This document shows, in pieces, positions 31,715 to 44,388 of a DNA stretch of 64,000 bases. Made by a program: the position numbers and the translations under genes. The notes beneath the pieces were generated by a model. That model had not been told where the DNA came from. It saw nothing but the letters and a program-made list of their open reading frames with translations, and did no database searches. Every line of letters starts with the position of its first letter. Positions within the stretch are counted from its first letter, which is position 1. Origin of the DNA: Mesodorylaimus sp. YZB2_4 (taxonomy: Eukaryota > Nematoda > Enoplea > Dorylaimida > Dorylaimidae); the NCBI GenBank assembly GCA_030248295.1, contig JASANH010001344.1, positions 248,001 to 312,000 of the forward strand, written 5' to 3'.

Positions 31715-34700
31715 TCAAGTTATCACAACAGCTCGATACACACATTTTCGATTCGATGACTCTATCAATGCGGGCCAAATAAAACGTTTCACATGCTTAG
31801 CTTGTAAATCGGACGCATGAAAACGCATGTGCCGATCAGGATCGAATTCAGCGTCGTCAAATTCGATAGTGTAGGCCGGTCGAGTCGTGCCCAAATGCCA
31901 GGCTAACTTAGCACAATCGAGAATAAATTGATTGAGACGACGACATGTTTTCAATGATGCAAAGTCGTAGAGCGTCTGGTAAAGTTGTTCGCTGACTTTC
32001 TAAAAGGTAACGATGATAGTCACTAGCATGCTGATAGTACAAAGTTCTTTTCCTAGTCAATTTTGTTCCAGTAAGCCTAGCACGCACGTGATCATCTGAC
32101 ATCGGTCATCGCATCGAAAGTATCATCACTAATAACAAAAGCTGGAGAAAAAACAAAAGCGGAGCATAAAAACCTAGGATCTGCTTTGCAGATGGGCAAG
32201 CCTCCAAGTATGACTAGCGCGACTCACCCAAGCAGTCCTTGCGTAATTGTCGGATCGTGCTTTCTCCAACATATATTCTCCCAGATGGTACATTAGCACC
32301 GCCCCAGAACTGTTCGAATCACGCTCGATATCTCGCACTGTTCGATTTTCACGCAATGCGCGCCACACGTCTTCTTTAGCTTTATAAACATCTTGCCAAA
32401 CGAAGCGAAATGAAAGCTGCATAAAAGTAAAAACCGCCTTTAAAAAGTAGATTCTCGTGCGGGAAAGGTAGTTTCAAAATTTGGCGGGAAACCTGTTTAA
32501 AACTTGTTTGGTTTGAAAATTGGCGAAATTTCTGCTGTAAGAGCTTACCACGACAACTGACAGGAGTATCTTGGTTTGCAGGTCTTCAGCATCGTGTAAT
32601 TCGGGTAATCTATCCAATTCGAGCATAGTTTCTACTCGATCTCCAGAATACATGTTGCCGAATCGCTCGATCAATTCAATTGCTTGAACCTGACTTTGGC
32701 TATTATATCGATTTTGAGCATTGATATTCTTCGTTGAAGCATTGAGAAATCTCCTGAAAGATGTTTCATGCTGATAGAAAAAAAATCTTTTCAACATCCC
32801 TCAATAGTCACCTTCGTTTCAAAGGCGAAGTACATTCTAGAATCGATGTCGGAATATTAGAAAAGAGATTCAGCAACCACGCTTTAGAGGGGGCCAGAAT
32901 TCTGGACCTCCAGCACCCATGCAAAAAAAGCCGCAATTCCTGATTCACAAAAAAAATTTCGACTTTTGTAATTTTAGATTGTGGTCCAGAATTTTGGCTA
33001 CCCTGATAAAACGCAAGTACTGAATCTGAATATCACTCTTTTTTCAATATTCCGACATTAATTCTAGAGAGCACTTTTTGTTTGAATAACCCTAGCACGC
33101 TAATTAGATATTTTGATCAGCGAAAAACTCCTGGAGTCCAAAACTCTTGAGTACCAAAACTCTACTCTATGTACTTACTGCGAATTTAGTTGGTATTGTT
33201 GTTTTTTAATTCGCTCTTGAGCCGCCTCTAAGGCCGTATGTAACTGATCGACTTCCGAGCGCAGGCGTAATAGCTCTATTTTTTCTTGCTCATTCAACAT
33301 TGTTGCAGCTGGATGAGGGTGATGACCTGAAAACTTTGGTTACGTTACGGCCACATACTGCAAGATCTGAACAGGCAGACAGGTCTTTTTAATATATTAG
33401 TGCAAAAACTTGATCGAAATGCAAATCACTGTGCATCTATTTTTTATATATTTTATGCCCTATTTACATATATGCGATATACTTTTATATTTGTGTATGA
33501 GATAACATGTGAGCATGTGAGAGACTGTGCATACATATGACGAGAGTATCTAGAATGCAGGTGAATATATACTGTGTGCAGTATGTGGTACAGTACCCGA
33601 AGGAATCGGGTGAATGTTTCTGGTAGAAGCACCAAGTCCGACACGATGGCGATCAGAATCTATACTAATCCTAGTGATTATTTATGAAACCTGCATGTAT
33701 GAGCGGCGGAAAATATATTGTATGTCATCCATGGTGATATCATACTTTGCTGTACAATATGTGCAGTACCTACCGTTTATTAGTGCTTGCATTCCTCCAA
33801 TAACCTCCGCTTGGTAACTGGCTCCATGCCCTTGTAGACCAGCTCCCTGCATCCAATTATTATTCAAGCAAGGCAAACTAGAGTAAATTCGTTCTGGTGC
33901 CAAATTGCTGATTGGCAGTCCACAGTTCATCAAAGATTCCATCGACGATCGACCACTTTGCTGAGCAAATGGAGATGGTGACCGGAAAATCGATAATCTT
34001 GGTTGCAATTGATCGCAGCGGGGATTTATTGCTCGAATAGGCGGTAGGCAATTGACGCGCGGGTCGCAGCTGACTGGCGTCGTGGATGTGCCGGATCGAC
34101 GAAAATAGGTGCATGGTTGTGGTCTTGAGGCGGGAATGCGAGGATGGTCCGTCATGTCGGTTGGTGGGAATTGAGGGGTGGCTAAAGCGAATGAACATTG
34201 GGCACTATCAAGTCTATGGGGTGTGGATTAAAACAGTCGCAGCAGCCCTCATTCACAGTTACGCGAAATCATGTTAGTTCATGTTACAAATCGAAGATAC
34301 ATGATTTTGGTGTTGGCAACTGAATTACTGAACGCAAGTGTACACACATACACAGCCAGTTGAATCTTACCTCCATTCGGACACCGTGCCCATGCAGTTG
34401 AAAAATCTTTCGGGTCGGAATAAATCCACGTAGGTGGCGCTGTTGTCGAGTCGTCACTGGCGTGTGTCTGGTTGTGATCTAATCATGAGAAATGCTTTAG
34501 TAAAAGGCAAAAAATGCAATCGATTGATTAGGGAATTCATGTTACGCGGGATGATTCATAATGGCTGATGCTATTTAGTGGCCAGTCACGTTTTTTCGAG
34601 TGACAAACACCATTGTGATCGTCATTGTGACCATATACTGTATTTAGAATGCAGCAAAAGATCACGACAAATTTGGCAAGTTATGATAAAAATGATTCGT

Positions 34701-36503
34701 TTATCAGTGGCAGTGATACTGTTAGAAGCAGGCACGGCATGCTCTCATCATTTCAGCCTCTCAATCAGTTCAACGTGTCAAGTCTTCTCATTCATTCGCC
34801 AGGACATCTAGATCCCCATGAATTCCCTGCAGTCACGTGAATTCCAGTCTTCTGCAACACGGCCTCGTGGTCTCTGCAAGGCATTCAATATTTCAAATAT
34901 TCAATTCACCATGGTATTTAACCTTCGCCAAGTCGCAAGTCCTACGGAACTGCATTAGTGTACAAAGTTTAGTTTCAGTTACGATTTGATTACGCACAGA
35001 CGGAGCCCAGTTACCTTCATGTCCGTGCCCATTCCCACTGATCACAGGATTGTCGTCCATCCTCCGTCCGCAGTGTCCACTATTGGCCGGCACTCCCACC
35101 GACGCACTCTTTTCATCGTCCTCGTCTCCCAACCCCGAATCATCCGTATTCGCTTGATTGGACGACGCGACCGCTGATCGCGGCATCAATTTCAATACTC
35201 TTTCGTATCCTTTGCTGAACAAAACCAAAACGTGCGATACAACTGGATCCTCCGAAGCCAGGGCGTAAGTGGCATTTCGACGAGTCAGAAATGCAAATTG
35301 GGTCAAAATGTCGCGATCGTAGCGAATACGCTTTTGTAAAATTCGTTCCAGACTTTGAAGATCTGGATTGCGTAGACAGGCTTGGACGATTTGGATCATC
35401 TAATAACATAGAGTAGCGATCGGGAAATGGTGCAGTCGTTAATAAAAGCAGATACTTGGGTTTTCAAAATCAAAAGAAACCTCACTGGAAGAAGATGGCG
35501 ATTCACATGACAAAAGCAACAGAAAACCAGAGCGCACTCAAAACCAGATTAAATTACTGGCCAAATGCTTTAAAACCTCAAAATACCAGTTATAACTAGC
35601 CAATAGATCCCAAAGCTGTCTAGGCTATAAACCTTTACTTACATATTCATTCCTCTGTAGCCGCATCTTGATTTCGGATAATCTCAAGTTCATCAGCCTT
35701 TGATGGCTCGATTGCGAGGGCACAGGTCCTTTCAAATCATTTATTGAATACGTGATGGAGTTGCCATCCTTTCCTCCAGCCCCACCACCATGGCCGTGAT
35801 GTCCAGCTGCTCCCCCACCAGAACCATCGTTTTGTTGAACCATTTTATGCAACAATTTCTCCACTTGCTGATACAAGGCCTTTACTCTGTGGTAATGATC
35901 ACAGAGCTCATGTTTTACAGCTTCGCCAACTTCGATCAGTTGATGATCACCAAAATTGACCAGTCCATGCAATCCTAATCCTTCCAACGCCTTCTCAATT
36001 TCGTCCTTCTCAACGCGTAATTGACGTTTGATCAGTGGACAAATCGAATGGATTACTCGAAGCAGATTACGTAACCTCGGACCAACCAATTTCCAATCAG
36101 CAGCTTTCCTTTTAGTATTCCCTCCAGGATCCAATTCTCGCGTCAAGAACCAAATTAATTGCCTGACCAATCGATCAGGTTTGAGCGCACTGATCGGAAA
36201 CGGGTGGTCGATCGATTGGTGATTACCAGATGGGATTGTTGATTTCGCCGGGGATATGCTGGCGGCAAAAATGAAGAATTTTGAGTACAGAGTATCCAAA
36301 AGTAGTAAACTTTGTGGAATGCTATCGATGTATGCATCCAAGGGCATTGTGGGCAGACGAGAGCGCAAATCCTCTTCCGTCGCGTGGCTGATACTCATGG
36401 CAGCATCGGCGAACCGTTTGTTGTCATAGAGCACATTGGAAGATCGCTTTAGAATGAACACCTCGGGGGACGGGTGGTGATGTTGCATACCGCCGTTGAC
36501 CAT
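31715..36503 (-). CDS. MIEAP/SPATA18 C-terminal-domain protein with a long unassigned N-terminus
   Basis: Eight exons in coding order: 36503-35643, 35399-35015, 34478-34371, 34181-33774, 33326-33179, 32753-32549, 32416-32228, 31999-31715. Phases agree throughout and give 862 residues. The last three exons resemble the C-terminal domain of mitochondria-eating protein: ELIERFGNMYSGDRVETM, SFRFVWQDVYKAKEDVWRAL, LNQFILDCAKLAWHLG and FIWPALIESSNRKCV line up with the human order. MIEAP acts in mitochondrial quality control (family knowledge). Before it comes a coiled coil (ELLRLRSEVDQLHTALEAAQ). Residues 1-400 or so are mostly helical with a His/Gly-rich stretch in exon 1 and an acidic Ser-rich stretch in exon 2; I do not recognise this part. 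Exon 4 is a Pro/Cys/Asn-rich linker. Human SPATA18 is about 540 residues, so this protein is much longer. A fusion of two genes cannot be excluded, but no exon phase argues for it. Confidence 0.8.
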
Positions 36504-38255
36504 GTTTGGTTGGTTAAAAATCGATGATGGTTAGCTGGACACTTGGGGGTGAAATCATGGGAGAATCTGAAATAAGCATATCTGAAAAACTGAAATTAAC
36601 ATGACTTAAAAAGTTTTGAGATCTCGGCACGCGTTCTCTAGCGGCTGAATGACAAGGTGCCAACATGCCGATTGGGATCTCAGGCTCCATCTCCGGTCTG
36701 AGTAAGCGTGTCTGCACTCTTGTGCAGCAGTCGCTATACGCAACCTCTACAGCAAGAAAAAAGTAGCAATAATCTGAGTTGCATGACCAACTGGCGGACA
36801 GCTGGAACACACCGTCTGGCTAAAGCGTCGACAGAAGTTTTAGCCATGACAAGTGCGTGGCTACCACATCTGACAGCAGAAAAATCGTGAGTCCATGAAC
36901 ACTGAACCATCTCGGTAGACCCACCCCAAAAGAAAGACCCAGCGTTATTATCCCTCTGTGCATGTTTCCATACTCCACGATCAGATGACCCAGCCTCAGA
37001 ATCTGCCACAGCTCGATGCCCCTGATGCCCTTGATTGCTATCGCAAGTATCCGCACACAATTTCCTGGCCTCAGCCACGGGTAGATGCTGAAAGGACACT
37101 TCGATTCTCCCCTCCACCCGCGATAGTGAGTCTCTATCTCAGTCTACCACCACACTTTTCCAATCAGACACGACACAATTTTTCTTTCTTCAAGGCAGTA
37201 CCCAAAAATGGGAATTCACGTTTTCCAAAACGACAGTTACGAGATAAAAAGTCAATAGTTCTAACTTTTACACATTATCCAACTCGCATCTCTTTCCCCA
37301 TCGGCCATTTTATGACAATAAACACCTCGCGGAACTTGATGTCTTCTTGCGTAATTGCACTCAGTATGTCCTAGCCGCTGAGGGCATTCATCGGTCCTCG
37401 CGCGCTCGTCATTTTTTCTAGGCCATTCCTCAATCTTACAATTGAATGGGCACAAGAAAAGGGGAAAAGGCGATTACCATCATTCCACATACTGCTCGAC
37501 CCAAATACAGTATTCCGCCACTCACAAAAGCCATACCCTATTCATGTCGGTTGAGGTTAAAACAGTTTTACACTAGTGACCCGCTAAAGATTACACTTTT
37601 TATGGCAACCATTTTCCACTATAACTTATTATTATCAACACGGCACGACTGCGAAGAAAGGCGTGTAATTGCTGACTTCGACGTGCGAACTAGAAAGGAA
37701 TAGGGGCCATGTGGAGGTGACGGTGGCAGCAAAATCATGTTTCCATGTGGTTAGTGGATGAAAGAAAGTTGAAAAAAGATGCTTCAAAATAATATCATAA
37801 GCGGTGCGATAACATGTTTGAGTTGTTACTTTCAAAACTTTTTTCTCCCTGTACGACATTGCGGGAGCGCTGTCTTTGCTGCATTTCTGGTTTTCCTCCA
37901 CCAGACATTGGATAAGGTTGATATCAGGTACAGCATTTGATGTAAGAATGTGGAAAACAGATACAGGTTTATGATAAGGCTATCAGATATACTGTACGAG
38001 GCCCGTAAACGCAGGCTTTATGGTACAGAGTTTATGGAACCTACGGACTTTACGCAGACTTTATTGAAGTAATCAATATTGAATGCACGCGATGTCATCG
38101 AAAAGAGTTCTCACATCTGGCAGCATGAATGATACTGTACCAGTGAATGTGTACTGTATAATCAGCAGACGATTTTCACGGAGAACCGACTTACTCTGGG
38201 CCTGACAGTCCGATCATTGTTTATCATTAAAAAATTCAGCCAGTGTCAGCCTTTA

Positions 38256-38436
38256 CTCAGGCGGTGGGGAAGTGAGAGACCAAAGTCTCCGTGACAAAAA
38301 TCCAGACTGAAAATACGCAAGCCTTGCGACTATACTGTACCTGCACTAGAAACATCAACTGGAGAGGTTGACGTCTACCAGCCAGGGAAGAGTATCGATC
38401 TCCTGACCGCCAGGAATGCTGGTTACACCAGCAATA
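38256..38436 (+). mobile_element. Hairpin MITE-like family, copy 1
   Basis: Shares CTTGCGACTATAC, CATCAACYRGAGRGGTTGAC and CAGCCAGGGAAGAGTATCGA with copies at 41237, 46958 and 60640. The 3' end reads GACCGCCAGGAATGCTGG. Confidence 0.7.
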
Positions 38437-38673
38437 GAATCGCTTCCTCTGCTCGTGAGCTGCTTCCACCTCTCCAACCTCATATAGTTACAATTTTGGG
38501 ATGTGGATGCCTATGTGTCGCGGCAGTACAGTATGTGAGATTTAGTCCAGATCAGTTTAAATGTCAGGGTTTTATATTCTTCCGTCATCTTTCCCTCATG
38601 GAAAAGCAAAATTCAACAATGATCTGATCTACCGCTGATCAGTGTTGTTAAATGTGCAGACAAAATTGAGAAT

Positions 38674-38832
38674 CATGTCATGTCATATTTTATCCATAGC
38701 CAAGCACTATAAGGCGCACTCGATGGCTAGGGAACACATATTTGACAATCATTTTTCACCCAGGCGGGAGTTGAACCCTCCCCTGTAAATGCGCGCTTAG
38801 CCTGAGAGGCAGACGCCGCTAGGCCACAGACC
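38674..38832 (-). mobile_element. tRNA-derived SINE, copy D, inverted
   Basis: On the minus strand it reads TGGCCTAGCGGCGTCTGCC, then TCTCAGGCTAAGCGC, the B-box GGGTTCAACTCCCGCCTGGG, and a body with CATCGAGTGCGCCTTATAG and GTGCTTGGCTATGG. It is close to the copy at 60159. Confidence 0.75.
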
Positions 38833-39244
38833 CGGAATCAGATCGAGAGGGGCACTTGTTTAATAGTGATCTATGCTGTGCTTGTTATCACTAACATAAA
38901 GTACCTTGTACGTATTCTACCTTTTCCGCGAAAACCTCAAAGAAAAGAGTCTTGTGCTTTTTCCTTCTACTCACCGCACCTTTACACAAGCCATGCCTAT
39001 AATGCCACCGCAGCTACTTGCTGCTATCAACGGTCGAAGCTACACATTGGTTCCCATGGCGGCACCAAGGCTGCCGCGACAGCTAGTCAATAAAATATGG
39101 GCCATCCAGCATAAAACAGACTATCGAACCCCTGGTAGGTGCGTGCGGGACCGTTGGTGGATTGTTGCATTAAAAAGGTCCCCTCGTATCTTTTTAGCAG
39201 GTCTCAAAATTTTTAAATTACCATAAAGCTATTAATAATTGGAA

Positions 39245-42200
39245 ATGGCAGCTGGAACTGCTCTTGGCTCAGTTTGCCAACTAGATACCAAATTGGACAT
39301 TTATTTCGTTGTGGATGGTAGTGGTAGCATAGGACCTGAGAATTTTGACAAGGTCAGAGCATTTTTGAAAAGTGTCGTCAGGACTCTTCCAATTGGCCAG
39401 AACGAGAATAGGGTTGGAATTATACAGTTCAGTAATATCAATGCCATGGAACTACAGCTGAATACATTTTATAATGTGTCGAAAATAGTGGATGCTATTG
39501 ATAAAATCAATTATCTATTCGGTAATACTGCCATCGGAGAAGTAAGTATAACGATTTTTCATGTTATACAAGTGTATGTAGCCACTACAGATGCGATAGA
39601 AGACATGACATCATATCAACTCATCCAAGGCTCACTTTACAAATACTCTGATTATTACATTCACACAATCGTATCTTTTCGCTGACACGCAGGATACCAT
39701 GTACAGTGCATACTGCATGTATGGTGTGCGTATAAATGCAGTTATACTGTAGGTGATAAATTCTCTTGTTGTTCTGTCGTAATATTCAGTATGGAGCGCT
39801 GTATTTATAAGTTTATGCGCATTTTTATGCTATATATTGCACATTAAAACCGCAATTCCTATTCATAGATTGCTTGGCAGAAACCTGTTCGTAGACTTGT
39901 TGAAACTGTAGTCAAGCACAATAATATACTGTACGTATAAATTTTTAATATAGCTGTATTTATGAAAACATACAGTAGGAGAATTTGCCAAATGCAGGCA
40001 TATCTCACTCACTGTCAGCATCACTTCGCAACAAAAAATCATGCCCAAAAGCGTGCATTATTTTTGTAGAGTGTGTCAAATCACTGTCTCACTTACGAAT
40101 TGGCATTTCAGGCAATTCAATTCACCCTGGATGAAGGCTTCGCCAAGAAATCTGGTGATCGTGCGTGCAGTACTGATGTCATGATCGTGATGACCGATGG
40201 CCAGGATGATGGTTTTCTGGGCATAAACAGACCACTGGAAGAAGCCTCGTGTCGACACATACAAATGATCGCCATCGGTATCGGGGACGAGGTGGATGAG
40301 CAGGAGCTGCTGTTGATAGCAGGCGGTGATTCCAGGCGAATGTTCCATGTGGAATCGTTTCCGGACTTGATGTCCTTGGTGAAACCATTGTGTGCCCAGA
40401 TTCAGGGTAAGGATGCTTGTGAGAAAGATCTCTAAAACCTAATCGTAAAGGCCTCTAATGTACTGAGTATGCCGTAAAACTGTTTATAATTCCACCCTAA
40501 AATACAGTAGTTTAATAAATATACTTACAGTAGTATAATAAATACAGTTCCTCCAAGGTAGCATGGAACACCTGAATAGTGCGACAGTGCTATGTGGTTT
40601 GCGGTAAAGCCCACTCAATGGACACACTGCCATGTCATGATTTTTAGCGCAGGATAAGAATAAAGTGGTAAAGCAACTAGAACTCTGTGCTCATTGAGCG
40701 AATGCTGATAAGGTGTTTAGGCTGACTTATTAGGCATGAATTAATGAGTTATTTGGTAGAACTTGGCCTCGAACCTATTTGAAATAATGATTTCCCTTGG
40801 ATATTGTTGGAGTATGCGTTAATTTGACTCTAGAGGCTTTTGTCTTGTCCAAGCTGAGAGAGTGAATATCGATATAAGAGGCTCTATTGGTCCTCTGTGG
40901 CATCTGAGAGCGTCACCCCGTCCACCCGCCATGGATCAGGTCGGAATACTTGGTTGGGTCCCCAAGTATTCCAGTGCGCTAGCGTGGTGTAAAAGTCTCA
41001 CCAGCGTGGTGTAAAAGTCTCACCAGCGTGGTGTAAAAGTCTCACCAGCGTGGTGTAAAAGTCTCACCAGCGTGGTGTAAAAGTCTCACCAGCGTGGTGT
41101 AAAAGTCTCACCAGCGTGGTGTAAAAGTCTCACCAGCGTGGTGTAAAAGTCTCACCAGCATGGTGTAAAAGTCTCACCAGTGTCCCCATATGGACCCAGG
41201 CGTACTACAGTTGCTTATAAATTGCTTGTCTGTAACCAGCATTCCTGCTGGCGGTTGGAGATCGGTACCCCCTCACCCAGGAGGTGGGAGATGTGAGAGC
41301 GAAGTCTCTGGGACAATAAAGTTCGATTGAAGGAAGGTAATTCTTGCGACTACACCTGCAGCTGAAACATCAAGCCGAGAGGTTGGCGTCTCTTAGCCAT
41401 GGGAGAGTGTCGATCTCGCGACCACCGGGAAGGCTGGTACATCAACCGCATCATTTGCATGGAAGGCGGTCTTCAAAAGTGAGCATACTGTAGCACATTC
41501 TTGCGTACTAGGAAAGCAATCGAATCCATGCGATGGTGACACTTGCCACAATGGGGGCACTTGCGTACCTCAATTCAATTCGAACAAGTATACTTGCGCT
41601 TGTCAACACGGATATAACGGGACTTTCTGCGATAACAGTAAGTTACCCGTTCCTGGAGATATATGGGGTAATATGCAGAGATGTCGATCAGAATCGATAC
41701 ATTACAGATATCGACGATTGTGCAAGCGGCCCTTGCATGAATGGCGGAACTTGTTATGATCGTGTTGGTGAATTCTATTGCAATTGCACGAACGGTTATC
41801 AAGGCGATAGATGCCAGTTCCCCATATGTAAGTATATGACCCGCTGACAGATTATCAATGAGTCTTTGGTGGCACCGATTTTGTTTACATACACTGTGTG
41901 TGCTGTTCTTGAGATCAGTTTCCTGATTATGCTGTCCCAAATCTCCACTGCGGCCAACAGAGTTATGTACCTTGGATAGGATCAAATCGGCTAATTTTTC
42001 TATTGGCCTCTGACCATGAGGTCGCTCCAACATCTCTACGTGTGCATACTCGTGCTAGCCTAGAAGTCTTCTCGAGCGCTTATGACTGGCATTAAATTAA
42101 CGCGATGTGTCCTAAATAACGAAGCTTCCGGTAGCCGTTTTAAGCCAATCCTTTCTGATAGCAAGCTGGAAATCATACCTTGATAAGCCAATTACTCGCA

Positions 42201-44388
42201 GCTACAAAAGCTGGCTGGTCTCTTTAAGAGTGCTGAAAATCACTCCTCAGTCTGATATCGTTCCAATTTTAGCATCATCGCTACAACTGCCACAGTCGAT
42301 TAACCCCTGCCAGACCAGCTCATGTCAGAACAATAGTACATGCGTGCCTGAATTAGAATCGGCGCGGTTCAGTTGCGCCTGTCAACATGGATATAATGGA
42401 AGTTTGTGCGAGATACGTAAGTTTTTTGAGGCGAGGACCAAAGTGCGCGTGCATGTAGGGAAAATATGAATGCTAAAAGGATCATCTTTCATACAGATAT
42501 CGATGAATGTGCAAACTCGCCTTGCATGAATAATGGCACATGCTATGATCGGATTGGTGCCTTTTATTGCGAGTGCACTGATGATTACCATGGTGATCGA
42601 TGCCAGTATCGTAAGTAGCAGCATTGTTGACCAGTCATCAGATATCAGTGTATAACATGGTGATATGCACAGTCATTAATTTCGTCGAGGTCACACATCT
42701 GCCGTATATCTGATATTCGATTTCTATGCGGTCCTAAATTATAAGGCAAGCAGTTGCGATAAATAACCTAAAAAAATATCGAAATTCAATTCTAAGTTTC
42801 AGGAGCATAAATGAAAAGGCTTTATTTCAGGCAACTGTTCTCAATGTGACATTCTCTGCCCGTGGCTTTGGCTCCTGTCACTTTGCATTATTCTTGGTTT
42901 GCTACTATTATTAGCAATGATCGGATTGAGTTTGCAAAAGCGCCAGAAAAGTATGTTGAGCCGACGACCATGTGAAAGTTAAGAATTTTAAAACGAACTG
43001 AATTTCAGAAAGGCTTTTCCAGCGATCACCAGTGACACCAGCGGCACCAGTGGAAACGGGACCTGTCAAACAAGAACTACCGAGCCCCATTCTTTTGCCA
43101 CCTCCCAGGTCACCAGCTGCTCCAACACCATCACCCCTTCTTCCAAGCCCAGTCCCTGGCACTCCACCACCTGTGCCGGTGTCGCCACCACCTTCAGTTC
43201 CAGTAGGAGTGGGAGAGGAGTATGTTCTGCCTTCAATGGTCCCGACTCTCGCACCTGTCCCGGTCGCAGTAAGTCAGAAATAATATCGTGCTGACGGGTT
43301 ATAACGTATTATTTTTAGAAACATAGAATTCTACCGCCACTCGATGTCCTATTCATCGTCGACAATAGTGGTAGCATTGGGTTATCGAACTTTAAACATG
43401 TGAAACACTTTTTGAAAAGTCTCATCAAAAATATCGATTGGGAAAATGATCGATCCAAATTATGCATTATTGTGTACAATGTGGAAGCAAAAGTAAGCAG
43501 GCACTGCAATTATGTTCCCAGGCAACAGGAATGAATGCCGTTAGATTATGGTCTACTGTTTGAGCAAAGTAGGTGTAACATGCTTGCATGTCACTGTACA
43601 CGGTACATAAATGTGTATGCACAGGTATAGGGGGAATATAATTAGATGTAAAGACATATGCTGATCTGGTTATGTACACGCTAATGGATAGGGAAGATAT
43701 TTACTTAAGTTACAGTATAGCTGCCCACTGCGCTCTTTATGACTATCGAGGTACTACAATAGGATAGTTAAAGTTGAACAGGCCATCAAACACAGATCTA
43801 CTGTACATGTTGGCATCCTAGAATTCACTTCCTTTGTGCTGACATCTTGAAGTACGAGATCTTCTCCAGACCCCAAGTCTTGGGGCAAAACATCTTGTGG
43901 GTACCCTTCGTATCATCTCACATGCGTGCGCACTTCAGGTACACCTTGATTTCGATTCCCCACTTTCCATGACCAAAATCAATCAGGCTATCGATTCTAT
44001 GCCATACGAAGGTCATGCAACACGATTGGGAGAAGCACTCAGACTGGCCTGCCGAGTTATGCCCCCAATTATGAAATCACGCACAGGCACACCGAAATTG
44101 ATTGTGGTCGTGTCTGATGGCTTCACTGACGATGACTGTAATCAACCCATCGCCGCTTTGAAAAGTCTGCGAATGCTGATTGTATCCGTCGCAGTCAGGA
44201 GGGTCAATCAAGTTTTATTAGAGCAGTTGACTGACGATGAAAGGCGAATATTCCACGTCCAAGATTGCGCCAATTTGGATGCACGATTTAAGGAGTATTG
44301 CATCGATGAAATTGCAAAGAATATCGAACTTGGTAAGAAGGCACATGATCTACTTTCCAGTGAAGTATACGCACAACGGTTCCAGTAG
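39245..44388 (+). CDS. Membrane protein: VWA, four EGF, transmembrane, proline-rich, second VWA
   Basis: Probably an adhesion or matrix-binding surface protein; not matched to a named gene. Exons: (39245)-39541, 40112-40406, 41512-41637, 41708-41827, 42273-42416, 42497-42610, 42831-42950, 43009-43268, 43319-43492, 43939-44388; all phases agree. Exons 1-2 are a VWA domain with metal-site motif DGSGS and MTDGQDDG. Exons 3-6 are one EGF module each with phase 1 at both ends; modules 2 and 4 begin DIDDC/DIDEC, the calcium-binding type. Exon 7 is a transmembrane helix (LCIILGLLLLLAMIGL) followed by KRQKKR, placing the rest inside the cell. Exon 8 is Pro/Val/Ser-rich. Exons 9-10 are a second VWA with DNSGS and SDGFTDDD. 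The 5' end is unsure: no signal peptide is seen. An acceptor at 39271 would accept phase 1, which an exon at 38993-39134 supplies, but that exon also lacks a signal peptide. Confidence 0.85.
40943..40972. repeat. Perfect 11-bp hairpin beside the 22-bp minisatellite
   Basis: GGAATACTTGG and CCAAGTATTCC form a perfect stem around an 8-base loop, inside an intron of the VWA/EGF gene, eight bases before the tandem array begins. Confidence 0.8.
40981..41178. repeat. Minisatellite, 22-bp unit, 9 copies
   Basis: Nine contiguous copies of a 22-bp unit built on GCGTGGTGTAAAAGTCTCAC. The first eight are identical and the ninth has one change (G to A at base 4). It lies in intron 2 of the VWA/EGF gene. 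Confidence 0.97.
41237..41445 (+). mobile_element. Hairpin MITE-like family, copy 2 with both ends visible
   Basis: In intron 2 of the VWA/EGF gene. The left end CCAGCATTCCTGCTGGCGG is close to an inverted form of the right end (GACCACCGGGAAGGCTGG), and GAGATCGGTACC mirrors the GATCTC near the right end, so the family appears to have terminal inverted repeats of about 30 bp. The interior carries CTTGCGACTACACCTGCAGC and the family hairpin. Confidence 0.7.

Larger units (their letters stand above)
36504..38992. other. Spacer between the MIEAP-like gene and the VWA/EGF gene
   Basis: About 2.5 kb between two genes that point away from each other, so it should hold both promoters. It contains a copy of the hairpin MITE family (38256-38436) and an inverted SINE (38674-38832). 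The palindrome TACTGTA/TACAGTA recurs here. I see no gene. Confidence 0.6.

Noticed and set aside
38993..39134. First exon of the VWA/EGF gene
   Set aside because: Its donor phase fits the acceptor at 39271, but the encoded peptide has no signal sequence and no similarity. It was left as a possibility only.
43066..43254. Antisense open frame over the Pro-rich exon
   Set aside because: It is the shadow of a biased proline-rich coding exon.
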